The position numbers and the translations under genes were made by a program. Shown in pieces: positions 1 through 12,622 of a DNA stretch of 64,000 bases. The notes below the pieces were generated by a model, which was not told the origin of the DNA, searched no databases, and saw only the letters and a list, made by a program, of their open reading frames with translations. Every line of letters starts with the position of its first letter. Within the stretch, counting starts at the first letter, position 1. The stretch is from Adineta vaga (Eukaryota; Rotifera): assembly GCA_021613535.1 (NCBI GenBank), contig CP075496.1, forward strand, positions 11,346,001 to 11,410,000. The letters are read 5' to 3'.

Positions 1-1349
1 TGATTCAATTCGACAACAGCAACAAATGAATGACAAAAAACTTTCGAATTTACGTATTCTTGATGTAACTAATTTTCCTGTTGTTGAATTAATTATTCGA
101 TACATTTCAACTCACTGTCGTCTTGCAGAAAAAGAATCAAGACGTAATCAATTGATTGATATTTATAATCAACAAAATCATCAATTAGTACCGGAATCTA
201 TATTAAATAATGAGAATGGAAATCCATGTACAACAGGTAAAATCTATTTATCATGACAAGAAACAATGTTTATATTTTTATTCTTAATTGTAGAAATTGA
301 ATATTCAGAGAATATTTCGAATGATAAAACTGATGATCTAATTAAATCAAGTTCCTATCCAGATGACATAATTATTATTCGTTTCGATTGTATAATTCAA
401 GATTATCGTACTTATGTAGAATTACTTTCAGCTCTTCGTTCATCCACTCCCAATATTCAATTACAAATCTGCACAATTGATATGCGTTGTATTGGTTTAG
501 CACTTGTTAGTAGTTTTCTTGATCATGTGGATAAACGAGTATGTTTTTTTCTTGATAAATTTCACTTCATTGTCTTTTCATTCATAATTCTAGTTTGTTC
601 ATACACTTCGCATTCCGTACAATGTTTTAACACGACAAAATCTCAAATATTTCCTTCCACGTTTGCCAAAATTAACTCAATTACATACATTAGATCTTTC
701 ATGTAATTTTATTGATTTTCGTCTTAATCAAGAAGATTTAGAACAATTTTGTTGTGTTCTAACTCAATTAAAACATTTAAAAAATCTATCTCTTAGTGGT
801 TCACCAATAACAAATCGTTTGGAATATATTCTTAATGCAATTGATCATTCATTAGAAGTATTAAATCTTGATTTCTGTTCTTTATATGAAAATGATTTAA
901 TTAGTTTAAGTCAAATGAGTACAAGACATCAATTTTTACATTTGGACTTAGGTACAAATCGTTTAAATCGTTTTATGCGTCAATTATTAATTGTTCTGAT
1001 TAAACAAACACGTCTTGTTGTCTTAGATCTTGATTATAATCGTTTTTCATCGAATGATTATTTAGAATTAATCGCTTGTTGTCAACGATTAACAACATTA
1101 AAAAGTTTAAGTGTACGTGGACCGAATTCTCTTACAACTCAATTAGCTGCAGCAACATTTATCGGTGAACATTATCGATGTTTACAATCATGGAAAATAG
1201 CTTCACCAATTGAATATTCACTCAATCGTTTTGTTGGTAATGATGAACAGAATTATTTAATACAAACTATAATGCCCTATGATATGTTCGTTAATGAAAT
1301 GAATAAACGAGCGAAATGTCTCGTTTCAATATCTGAACTAAGTGTATAG
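1..1349 (+). CDS. Leucine-rich repeat protein, PRAME/LRRC14-like (5' partial)
   Basis: Three exons, 2-236, 294-538 and 594-1349, join in phase (1 then 0) through short GT-AG introns and encode about 411 visible residues ending at TAG. The frame is open to the window edge, so the N-terminus lies upstream. Leucine-rich repeats are visible throughout, for example LHTLDLSCNF, LKNLSLSGSP, LEVLNLDFCS, LHLDLGTNRL and LVVLDLDYNR. The opening segment (LRILDVTNFP) recalls the start of the repeat domain in PRAME/LRRC14 proteins, which are substrate receptors for cullin ligases or NF-kB regulators. That family placement rests on the repeat style and is tentative. Poly(A) signal AATAAA follows at about 1358. 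The next gene is convergent, only 40 bp away. Confidence 0.7.
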
Positions 1350-1388
1350 AAATCAAAAATAAACATACGAATAAATATGCGTTTCATT

Positions 1389-2896
1389 TTATTTTATTTT
1401 GTAATGAGTTTTTTTTTTCTTTTTCTTTATAAAAGTTGATGACGTAGAAATACGATCTAGAATGATTTTCCAATCGTCAAGTAATTTCAAATGTTTTCGA
1501 TGATTATAAGTCGACATTTGTTCGCTAATGTATGTTAAATTTGTTGTGATTAATTTTAAAGCAAGATCATCAATAGAATTGAAATAAGTTATGTAAGGCC
1601 ATTGATAAAAATCAGCATATTTTAACCAATAATATATAGATGAATGATCGAATTCATTATTTGGATCAGGAATAGTTGTGTTTAAATCATAGGGTGGAAT
1701 TATGGAATGATGTTTACCTTTACCAGTTAGTGCTTTATCCCATGTTCGATCATAAATAATATTATATTTCAAATGCCACATAGTTAATAAATCAATAGAT
1801 GGAAAAAATAGTGGAATATTCATTGTATATTGTTCGAATAGACTCATAGTTGATACTTGATATGGTAAATAGATAATACCTGGATGACGAATTATATCGG
1901 AATAACTATAGAATTTGTATAATTTACGTAATGGTTTGACGATGATAGATGCATGAGATTTTTTCAAGGAAAAATTCAATTCATCAAGAAATTGTTCATT
2001 AAAATGAGAATCTCCATGCGAAGGAAAAAATATAAACTCAGGACGCATATTCACAGATTGATAATGCACATTCGTATAGGCACACATCGATGGTAGAACA
2101 GTTGTATTTATACCGGTAAAATATCGAATGTATTCAGCATCGTACAAATTATTTGCAGCAACAACATTTCTAACAAAGAAAAAAAAAGAAAAATCATCAG
2201 TAAGAACTGAGTTATTCCGTATGATATATACCGAGGATTAGAAGCAATAGTACGTAAATTTCGATTCCATTCATTCCATTCATTTACTGAAAATCTTCCT
2301 AATTCATAACGAGTTGATGCAATAACAATAATTGTTCGATTAAATGACATAAATAATTCACACATTGCTACTGGATGAAAACAAACAAATGCATCCACAC
2401 GATTCATTAATGGATCATCTTTATAAAACTCATAGAATTGTTTACGAATTGATTTATTTGGATTCATTCCATTAAGTGTCGATAGAACAAATAGATCTTT
2501 TGCACAAGTGTCAGTTATACATGATCCTGATAAACTTTTATCAATAAAACGAACATCTAATGGTGTTAATAAATGTTTTAAATCCCGTATTGGACTAATT
2601 AGAAGGGAAAAAAAGCAAGAAGAGTATTTTATTTGTTTGTTTTGTTTTCTATTTTACCTAATATGATAATCATTACTCCAAAAGGTAATTTTATCATCGT
2701 ATTCACTAAAATCTAATACTTTATTTTCATCATCACCAAGAAAGTATATCAAACTAGAACCTAATATCAAAACAGTACATAAGAAACATACAAAGATTGA
2801 ATGACGAAGTAATTGTCGATAGATTGATCGAATCAAAACCATAGTTTTATCACAAATATGAATTCTACTGATACTAATGATGATGACAATAATCAT
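1389..2896 (-). CDS. Type II membrane protein, conserved lumenal domain of unknown activity
   Basis: Exons 2896-2658, 2594-2232 and 2169-1389 join in phase (2, then 2) to give about 460 residues. A basic N-terminus is followed by one hydrophobic segment (IFVCFLCTVLILGSSLIYFL) and a lumenal domain, the layout of a Golgi or ER type II protein. The domain carries motifs I associate with a widespread but poorly characterised eukaryotic family: VDAFVCFHPVAMCELFM, then IIVIASTRYELGRF, then NVVAANNLYDAEYIRYFTGI. A glycosyltransferase-like role is a guess from topology. Two ATGs are possible, at 2896 or 18 codons later; the later one sits closer to the membrane segment and may be the real start. The C-terminal tail is lysine-rich. 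Confidence 0.7.
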
Positions 2897-3525
2897 TATT
2901 CCTTTTTTCTTTCTTTTTCTTCTTCTTCATTTTACTCTGCTTTTTTTGTTATTATTTGATCAAGAAATGTATGTTAATCAAATTTATTTGTCAATTACAT
3001 AAAATATATTTGTACAGTGTAGGATGATTTTTATTATTTTATAAAATGAACAAGAAACGATAGTTCTATTTCAAATATCTTTAAAAACAAGAATACAATA
3101 TGTCAAATAAGCGATAATTAAACTTTGATATAAAACTGTCAACTATATCAAATAAACTTCGTTTTATCATTTATTTATTTATAAATCAAAACGGAAGAAG
3201 AAAACAATCAAATTTCGTTTTGTTACAAATCAATTTGTAGAATTAATACACACACGCACACATTCTTATATATATATATAAACACATCACTATATAAGCA
3301 TACATATTCTAATCTTCATTTTAATTCATGATAAATTGATAGCTATCATATAAACACCATCCAGTTACTTATCTAATCGATAGAGACAGAAGAAGAAGAA
3401 AAGATCAATGAGTTGAATGTATTATTCTATTTAATAAAGTTGTAATTAACAACAAATGCTGTTCTTCCAGTCAAGAGACACACACTCATCTGACGAAATG
3501 TTCACAAAATGGAATAAGTTCTATT
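2897..3525. other. Intergenic: 5' flank of the type II protein gene, 3' flank of T-box gene
   Basis: AT-rich sequence with no supported coding exon. It holds a short CA/TA simple repeat near 3247-3300. It should contain the promoter of the gene at 1389-2896 and the 3' UTR of the T-box gene. Confidence 0.5.
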
Positions 3526-5316
3526 TTAAATATGATATGTTGTTGTCGATGATGATGATGATGAAGGAGAATGAATTTCACGTTGTGTATACATAGGATA
3601 GAATGTTTGCCGTGCATATGGACTCATTCGAGCTGTATGATAATGTTCTGTACGATAGTTTAAATCAGATAATTGTGAATAAATAAAAGCATCATTTGAA
3701 TAATTAATTAAATCTTGATTAACTGATGAATAAGTCGTTGGAGGAAGAAAATTAATATCTTGAGAATCCGAAATAAAACGAGAGGATATGTCAATCGATG
3801 TATTGAATGTATTCGCTTGTGAAGTTGGCGATCGACGTTGTGAACGAAGTAAACGTTGATTTGAATTGTATGGAGTAAGTGTCAGCCATACTACAAAGAA
3901 ACAAATACAAGTCGATTGTGCCTTTTAATATGTGAGAAATTGATCAATCATGCGGTTACATACCTATCGTCTATTTCAGAATCACGAAAACCTTTAGCGA
4001 ACGGATTTGATGCTATTTTTAATTGTGTTATTCGATGATTTTGATATGCTGTTACGCTGATAAATGTTGTTTCAGTAAATGTAAATGTTCGAAATGTTTG
4101 TGTTTGTTGTAGAAATGATTCATCGATTTTCGTTGTTGGTGAATAAACACAATGGATCCGTGGTTGATAACGATGCATTGAATTGAGAATAATCTGTATG
4201 AAAACAAATGGAAAACTTCGAGAAAAAAAGGATGAAAACTCTCGTTCTTACATGTCCATTTTCATCAAGTAAATTATTTGTTAATTTAAGTTTATCAAAC
4301 GAAATGATATTTTTCATCCAAGCTGAACCAATTTGTGGAGAATCAGGATGAACATGAAAACGACCAGGACAATGTGGATCAGCTTTACCAGCAACGACCC
4401 AACTTGAACTAAACAAACCAAAAATATTGATTCCAAAAAAATAACAACATTGTTTTACTTATAAAATGCATATCGATAACGTTTATCATCTAATGGTACA
4501 AAATCTACCATTAATAAATAAGTCGTTGATGGATCCATACCAGAAATTTTCACTTGTAACACTGGAAACATTCGTCTTCAAAAAGCAAAAAGAAACAAAA
4601 GAGAGAACTTAAGGTATGTTATCTAGTATTATTCCTTTTTTAAAATATGATTGAAAACACATGTGCGACTATCCCGAGAGATGAAATCATTAACATCAAT
4701 CTTATCTATTGTTCTTTTGCATATCTTTATTTTAGATACAAACAATCAGAATTATTCTCTTTTTTTCTTACCTTCCTGATCGTGTAACAATCATTTCAGT
4801 TCCTAGTTTATCAAATTCATCCCAAAGTGATTTCGATTCTAAAGTCATTTTGATATTTGCTAATTTTGGATGTAATGGTTTTTTAATTTCTTCAATTTCA
4901 TTTGACGAATTATCACTACTGAATTGACATGTTGATTTAATTTTTTCCGTTGCAGATTGAATATAATCTAAGAGAAAAGTTCCAAAATAATATTATGTTT
5001 TTTGTTTATGGAGTTAATCATACTAACTTTCCATATGATTTGTTGTTACTAAACTCTTTTGAAGATTTGTTATTTGTTTATTATTCATTGATCGATTATC
5101 TTTTTTCTTCAAATCTTGTTCGTTATTTGCTGGATGAAGATCTTGTCGACAATCATTTGTAACTTTTTCCATTGGACATGTATTCATATTAAAGTTTGGT
5201 TCAAGAGAATTTGTCATGGTATGGTATATAACTTGTTCATCATCACAATATTCTGATGTAATCAATGAAGCAATACTGAAACTACTAGCGCGTGGTGTTA
5301 ACGGATTATTATCCAT
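3526..5316 (-). CDS. T-box transcription factor, Tbx1/10-like
   Basis: Six exons: 5316-5028, 4967-4772, 4575-4459, 4408-4252, 4193-3964 and 3890-3526. Exons 2-5 encode an intact T-box DNA-binding domain: [83 protein letters not shown], and [20 protein letters not shown] followed by GFRD. That last block matches the Tbx1/Tbx10 subfamily better than Tbx2/3/4/5 or Brachyury. The protein should act in the nucleus, binding T-box elements during development. Exon 1 is a variable N-terminus. The last exon is open for about 120 codons only in a frame one base out of register with exon 5, so the coding total is one base over a multiple of three. The C-terminus ends in a serine run. Confidence 0.88.
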
Positions 5317-7183
5317 CGAAGAAAATGCTTGTCGAGTGAAAGCACAGAAGAAAGAATTGTTGATAAGGTAATATCAATAGTTTGATTCGTTAGCAAAAAA
5401 AAATCTATACATGAGAAAAAAACGATTGAATACACTCTGTGAACGACAGTTGATTCTTTTCTTCTCTTCGTATTCGGATATATTCATTTGCTCTTCCCAC
5501 TATCATCAATGATGACTCGTCATCACCATCATCTGATAGATTGTTTATCTTCTACTTGTCTTACTTGCGGAAATATGTCTATTCTGATATATATATGATG
5601 ACTTGACAATCGTTATCATTCGTTCCTTTTCTTTGCTAGAGCGCAACTTTTTTTCTCTCTCTCTTTCTCTTTCCAGTGTTTTCTACCAATCAAATAGCAT
5701 AATCATATCAAACTCTAATTAGAATAGATTCGTTTGTTGTTGGTATAAAAAATATCAACAATAAAAGTTATTGGAATATATCTGTTCTTTTTAGAATTTG
5801 CGTTTGTTTCTATTCAGAGAGAGAGAGAGAACAAAGACTGGCTATTTCTCTTCTTTCATCTGGATTTAAGAAGATGTTGATATGAAGTTAGTTAATGAAG
5901 ATATACGAGTCCGTCTAATCAACTAATTCAATCAAAAGATTGATAGCATATATGAAGTAATAAGAGAAATATCTCACACATATGAACAATGTGATGCAAG
6001 AGTTTGGATGAAGACATACTGAAATTTCGGAAGTTCAGATACAATTAGAAATGAAATAATTCGTATAAATCATAAACTAATATCCGAGCAATTATTTACG
6101 TGAACAATACCTGTTTTGTTTGTTAACTGATATCTGAATAAATGATCACATTTGTTCGATGATCTGATCAATCAGAATCTATTCAATTCACTATATCAAT
6201 TTGAACGTTATTTTTGTGTTCAATCAAAGTCTTACAATATATTAGGTTATTTCAAAAAATGAAAAATAATGAAGGGTGAGGGCGTAGGGCTGAGTGTGAG
6301 TTTTCTTGGTGTAATTCTAGAATACTGACTTGTTGAAGGCGCTCCTACAGATTAGTTTCTCCATTCGTTTCGATCATCCAACATAAGTCATTCAAATAGA
6401 TCTAGGAGACAAAGCTGCTGAAATAGCTTTACGCTCTTTTTAGGTCACATAAGTGGACTGTCCTGCATGGACATTTTGAGGATGCTCGTTACCAGAAGAA
6501 TAGTTGGATAGTTGAACCAAGTTAACGATTTCTGTACTACTGTAAATTCGAGTATTGTTTTTCCCAATAATCGAGTACATGTTGTATATGAACGAATTAG
6601 TTTTAATCATTCTCTTGATGAATCTGATTTTAAAAGAGTACGATTCTTTTAAATATGAATTTTTGGTATCAATTTAGTTGTCATCTTTTCTTTTAAGATT
6701 TCAATTTAAACTTCATGTAATTAATTATCGTCTGTTTAGAATAAAAAAATGCTGAAATCATACAATACATATTAAACAGAAAACAAATTAAAATTTATCA
6801 AAATTTCGTAGAGTGGGGAGATTTTCGAGATGAGTTATTTCTTCGTTGTCCTTCTCTGAAAAATTACTTCGTTTAAAGATGATGGATATATTTTTTTCGA
6901 CTTTTTCTGTACTCATCATTTATGAGAATGCAATAGTAGTCCAAAAATGCATATATAAAATAACAGTCTACAAGTTAAATATCGTTCGTATTTGTTACGC
7001 TTGATTTCGTTCGTGTACATTTCTAAAGAATGTAATTATTCACATAGGTGTGACACAGGTTGAAAAACAAAGGAAGATAATATATAAAAAAAAGAACAAG
7101 GTTTATATAATATATGTCGTCATCTGACTATTTTTATACACGGGGTGTTTGTATTTGAATAGTTTTAATCCAGTGAAGGGAAG
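5317..7183. other. Intergenic: divergent promoter region of T-box and TRPM genes
   Basis: About 1.9 kb between two divergently transcribed genes, with no supported exon. Contents are AT-rich DNA, a CT-rich stretch near 5652-5672, a short (GA)n run at about 5816-5830, and a segment at about 6275-6545 that is visibly richer in G+C than its surroundings. Confidence 0.5.
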
Positions 7184-10100
7184 ATGAGTTGTTATCTTGC
7201 CAATGGTGAGGAATCGTGTAATACACCACCGCTGCTGTCGACTGATTTCAATGATAATGATGATGATAATGTACGTAAATCATTTTTCGTTCAGCATTCT
7301 TTTTAATGTTATTTATTTCGTAGGTAAACGATAAACTTGACGTTAAGTCACATGGAACAATTAAATGTACGTACTAATGGTTGGATTTTGAAACGATTTA
7401 TATTGATTTTAATATCTGTTTTAGTTTCTCAAAATTATTGTAATAAAGCGAATTTTGTTCGGATATCAACAGATTCTAATCCTTTGAAAGTCAAACGATT
7501 ATTCATCAGTCAAAATCAAGATCAAGTAGACTTTTCGATTTCATATACTTTATTTCAATTCTTATCTGCTATTTTATAGCGTCTAACATTGGTGATATCG
7601 ACATTAGGTAGTCCAAAGGAAAGCTTTATGAGATCGAAACTATTTCGAATATTTCGTGAAAGTCTTCTTAATATAGCTCAAACGACTGGTAATCATAAAC
7701 TGTTTATTTTCAAGACAAAATTATTAATTCATTTTCTTTCTACAGATATTTATATGATTACTGCTGGTTTCAATTCTCGTGTTGCGAAATTTTACGGTGA
7801 AATCTCTCGAACAAATCCTAATCCATCTCGACCAATTCAATTAATTGTAAGTTAAACGTATGAATATTCGAATTATCATATTTGAAATAAATGTGCAGGG
7901 TATTGTTTCTTGGGGATGTGCGGCAGGCCGTGAACTACTTGATGTTCAAGGTAGTGAAGTGTTGTATTCGAAATTGAAAAGCGATACAAAATCTGAGATA
8001 CCATTAGAACCAAATCATACAAATTTCATTTTTATTGACGATGGAACAGAACGTAAACATAAATGTGCTGTTCAATTTCGTGGTCAATTTGAACGAAAAA
8101 TTATAAGTGACAAATCAACACCACAATCAGGTAAAATACCACTTATTATTATTGTGATCGAAGGTTGTGCTGATGCAATCAAAAAAGGTTTACTATCTAT
8201 TAATGAAAACAATCAGTATATTTTTTATCTTTGTCTTTTAGCTTATCGAAATATAGTTGAAGATTGTACTCCTGTTATCTTCGTTGAAGGATCAGGTGGA
8301 TGTTGTGATCTCTTTGCTAAATGTTATCGTTTATACAATAGCTATAAAATAAAACCACACAGTTGTGATCCGACAAAGTTCGTTTTCTTCTAGGATAAAT
8401 CTCGAAATAAGTTTGTTTTTCCAGTGAAGAATCAGTTTTAGCAGAAGAAAATGAGAAAATCAAGACAACCATTCGTCAATCATTACAAATAGTTGATATA
8501 CAATTAGCTCAAACATCATGTACGAATGCTCCACATGATGGAACTGATTTCTTTGACCTGATCTACGAATGTGTAGAAAAACGAAGTCAATGTTTAAATT
8601 TCGTCGATTTGAGAACACATAGTATCACAGGTGATAATATTACTTTAAGCATTTTAGAAGCTCTATTTAAAGGTAACGGGAATAAAAGAGAAAGATTTTT
8701 TTCATTAGATACTATCATTAATAGTTAATTATAACAATGATTCAACAAATATGACTGAAAAGCAAAAATATGAACAATTAAATTTAGCTTATAAATGGAA
8801 ACAAATCGATTTTGTAAAAGAATCAATTATGAAATATGATCAAGATTGGAAAGTAACGATTTATGGAAAAAAATGTTTAGAAAAATTTTACTTTTTCTAA
8901 TTCTATTTAGACGATTGATTTGAAAGAACTATTTGAAACAGCTTTGTTAGAGAATCAAGCAGATTTTCTACAATTAATGCTCGATCATGATTTTCAAATA
9001 AATGATTTGTTTGAAAATAATGACAAACTTTCAAAACTTTATCAAAATGAAGTATGTCTATGATTTTGTTTTTCTTATAATTTCAAATCCAATGAATTTT
9101 ATTTTAGAATTTTACTTTCACAGATGAAATTAACGGTCCATTAAGAGCAATTTACCGAGAATTAGTTCAACCATTTATACACAATGTCTTTCAAGTAGAT
9201 GGAATTTTCGATCCCGATGATAGACCAAAAAATTCTTCGAAAAAGACATCGACTAAGCAACGAAATATCTCATCAAGTTTATTGAATTCTATTGGTCTTT
9301 TGTTTTCTATTTCATGATTTTATTCAGATAATTCATCATCAATATTTACTGAAATGGATGTCAATAAAGAACTTTTCTTATGGTCAATTGTAACAGGAAG
9401 AAGAGAAACAGCTTTACTTTTTTGGACACGTGGAAGAAATAAAATCTGTGAATATTCAAAATAATTTTCTGATTCGATAGAATTTTGATGATGATGATGA
9501 TCTAGGTGCGGCATTCATGGCAGTATTAGTGTATAAAAGTAAAGCTCGAATAGAGAAAAATACTAAATATATTGAATGGGCTAACGAAATGGAACAATTA
9601 GCAGTGGATATATTGGAAAAATTCCATGATAATAATGTTTCGAAATGTAAACAGGCGATTATACGAGCAGTACGAGAATATGATAATGTTAGTTGGTTAC
9701 AATTAGCTGTTATTGCTGAATCGAAAGCATTCATTTCTAAACAAGCAGTACAAGATGTATTGAAAGATATATGGTCTGTTTAGATAATGCCGATGAATCT
9801 TCATTTATTGCCATGAATGTTTTAGGTACGGACGAATTGCTCAAGGAAATGGACATTTAAATATCGTATTTTCAAGTATTATGCTTTGGTATAGTGGTTT
9901 TCTTTCTTATGATGCAATATCCGATGAAATAATAGACGAACCTATTGACATTACTGTATGTTAATTGATTTAAACTACTTTTCAAGATAGTCGATTTCTC
10001 TCTTTGTTAGAATTGTCCAGATGAATCAAATAGTACTCAAAGTTTTACACCATTTTTCACGTCAAATATTAAATGGTAAGAGTTTTTCAAGCGAAAGTTA

Positions 10101-12160
10101 ATCTTTGGAAACGTTGTACTTCTTTAGTATTGACAATGATCCAGATACAACACGTTTGCGATTAATTAATGTTCATTGTCGTGATGAAGAAAATATAAAA
10201 ATGAGTAGAGATAATAATTCGAGACAAAGGTAAAGAAATGTTTCTTGTTATATATCCAATTTTGTCTTTCGAATCATTTTTATAAGACAAACTCGAATTT
10301 CTGAATACATAGACAATATTTCAACATTTATACATGCTCCATATGTGAAATATCTCTATAATTTAGTAAGTTAATTTGTTCAATATCTTGAATAATAGAT
10401 AGAAATCGAATTTTACTGAAATAATGATTTCATTTTATATCTAATAGTATTCTCACTTGATTTTTCTTATGTTATTTTCCTACGTATTATTATGTGATTA
10501 TCATCCATTATATAAATTTCAATCTGATGGATGTTCTTCCAATGATGAAGAACGAAATATGAATGAAATCGATAGTCAAAATCGATCTCAATTAAATTTA
10601 ACAAAAACAAAATTCATTATGAATAGAAGTTCGTCGAAAAAGATCAATTTCAATTTGATCGTAGACCATCAACAACGGAAATAATTCTAATCTTATGGGT
10701 GATAACTATATTTATAGAAGAAATTCGACAAGTAAGAAAGACTGTATATTCAATTGATTCTTGAATATTTACTCCAACTAGATGAAAGGAAAGAAAATTC
10801 AATCAATATTTCGAAAATTTGCAATGTATTTTGCTATATTTTGGAATAAATTAGATCTAGTTGGTATTATTCTATTCTTCATTGCTGTTGTTCTTCGATT
10901 TCTACCAGTCGATCAAGGATTTTGTATTGCACGAGCTATTCTAGCCATCGATTTATCAATTTGGTGTGTTCGAACACTGGATATATTTTCAGCTGTCAAA
11001 AGACTTGGCCCAAAACTTGTCATGATTGGAACAATGGTAAAACTTTTTTCACTTTATTTTGTCTTAGTTTTTTTTTAGTTCTATTTTTTTTCTTAAGGTT
11101 GCTGATTTGACATTTTTCATGTTTATGTTAGGTTTAATTATATTAGCATTTGGTGTACCAACATATGGTTTATTAAATGGTGTTGAAGATTTTTCTTGGC
11201 ATATTCCACGTAAAATAATTAATTTAGCTTATTGGGATATTTTTGGTGAAGTTCAAGCTATTGATGATATTGAAAGTATGTTTGTCTAGCTTTAAATTGA
11301 TTGAAATGGATGATTATCTTTGTCGTATTTTAGAAAATTATGGAGTCAGTGGTTATGTAATGTTTTTTCTATTAGTTGCATATACAACTGTTGCAAGTAT
11401 TCTTCTAGTCAATCTTCTTATTGCAATGTTCACGTAAGCTTGATTTTGAACTATTTATTTTTATCATTTTCTCTTCTATTTTTAGCACTACCTTTGATCT
11501 CCTTCATAATGATGCGGATTGTATATGGAAATTTCAACAATATTCATTGGTATGTTATCATTCTCGACGGCCATTATTACCACCGCCATTGATTATCCTT
11601 TCACATATTTGGCGTGTAATTATTTATCTTTTCTCACATGTTTTTGAAACTAAATCATTTTACAAACGATACATGAAACGAAAAAATCGAGCAAAATTCA
11701 GTAAAGTTAAATTAAATTAAATTCTATTCACCATAGATTTGTTTAATTTGATAGAAATTTATGTGAATGCAATGTTGACTAAACAAATTCAAGAAATTGA
11801 AGATGCATTAGGAAATGAAGTTTTTCTGTTTTCATTAAAACCGAATCGAACACAAATCAACAATTCAAAGCTTTCGTGTGAAGAGCAAGAGTAAGAGCGA
11901 AAGATATTTTTCTACGAATGGAAAACAAAATTTACATTTAGTTATTCAATACAAGAAACAGTTTTAAATAGAATCAAAACACTTGAAAATCAAGTTCAAA
12001 GCATACAAAATCAGGTAGAAAACTATAGAGTGTTCTATGAAAAAAAGATTTTGTTTTCTCTTTTCTTTAGCAAAATAATGTAATCCAACATTTGGAAATT
12101 TTACTAAATGGAATGAAAAGTCTTACAGGAAATAATGAAAGTTTCAAGAAACGTTCGTAA
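7184..12160 (+). CDS. TRPM-family cation channel
   Basis: About 25 exons, 7184-7270 to 12071-12160, encode about 1,235 residues. The N-terminal TRPM homology (SLOG/LSDAT) region is present: FVRIST, LVISTLGSP, IYMITAGFNSRVAK, IVSWGCAAGRELL, then IIIVIEG and PVIFVEGSGGCCDLFAK. A middle helical region follows (ELFLWSIVTGRRETALLFW). The channel domain runs from S1 (FLMLFSYVLLCDYHPLYKF) through S2 (WVITIFIEEIRQ), S4-S5 (DIFSAVKRLGPKLVMIGTM), the pore (AYWDIFGEVQAIDDIE), S6 (SILLVNLLIAMFTTT) and the TRP helix (IWKFQQYSLVCYHSRRP LLPPPLII). The C-terminus is short, probably coiled coil, with no Nudix or kinase domain. FGE in the filter resembles the divalent-permeable TRPM clade. The S1-S2 junction (10530-10690) needs either an extra intron or a one-base correction. 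Confidence 0.9.
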
Positions 12161-12622
12161 ACAAAGATAAGTTTTGGTTCAATAAGATAGAACGAGATTC
12201 TTATAAAAAATTGTATTCTTGTTGAAAATAAATCTAGATATTCAATAGAAATCGGATATGAATTGAAGCGCATAAGAAATTCTTATTCCATACGTATATA
12301 TTTCGTTTATTCACACACATAAAGAACAAAAACAAAATTCAGTCAATTATCGAAGAAAAAAGAAAGGAAATGTTGGAATATTTGAGCTAAAAGTTTAATA
12401 ATACAAGTAAGTGATCAGTTGATAAAATCACTATCTAGAATTTCATAATACATACACACGTACAATAATAATAAGAAAATGAAAATGTATCAAAGTAAAA
12501 CAGTTTGATGTATGTTGAAAAGAAAGTGGGTGGATGGAAGAAAAAAGAAACTAAAGAATAAGATTGAATCATTGTTTTTATGTCTATATTTATCCAAAAA
12601 GAAGATTGATTAATAAAGTTAT
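12161..12622. other. Intergenic between convergent TRPM and claudin-like genes
   Basis: AT-rich sequence with no supported exon. It should carry the 3' UTRs of both flanking genes. Confidence 0.45.

Noticed and set aside
8203-8239. Short GTAT...TTTTAG stretch in the TRPM gene that looks like an intron
   Set aside because: It is only 26 bases and the frame is open through it; I kept the reading frame continuous, though the homology around it is thin.
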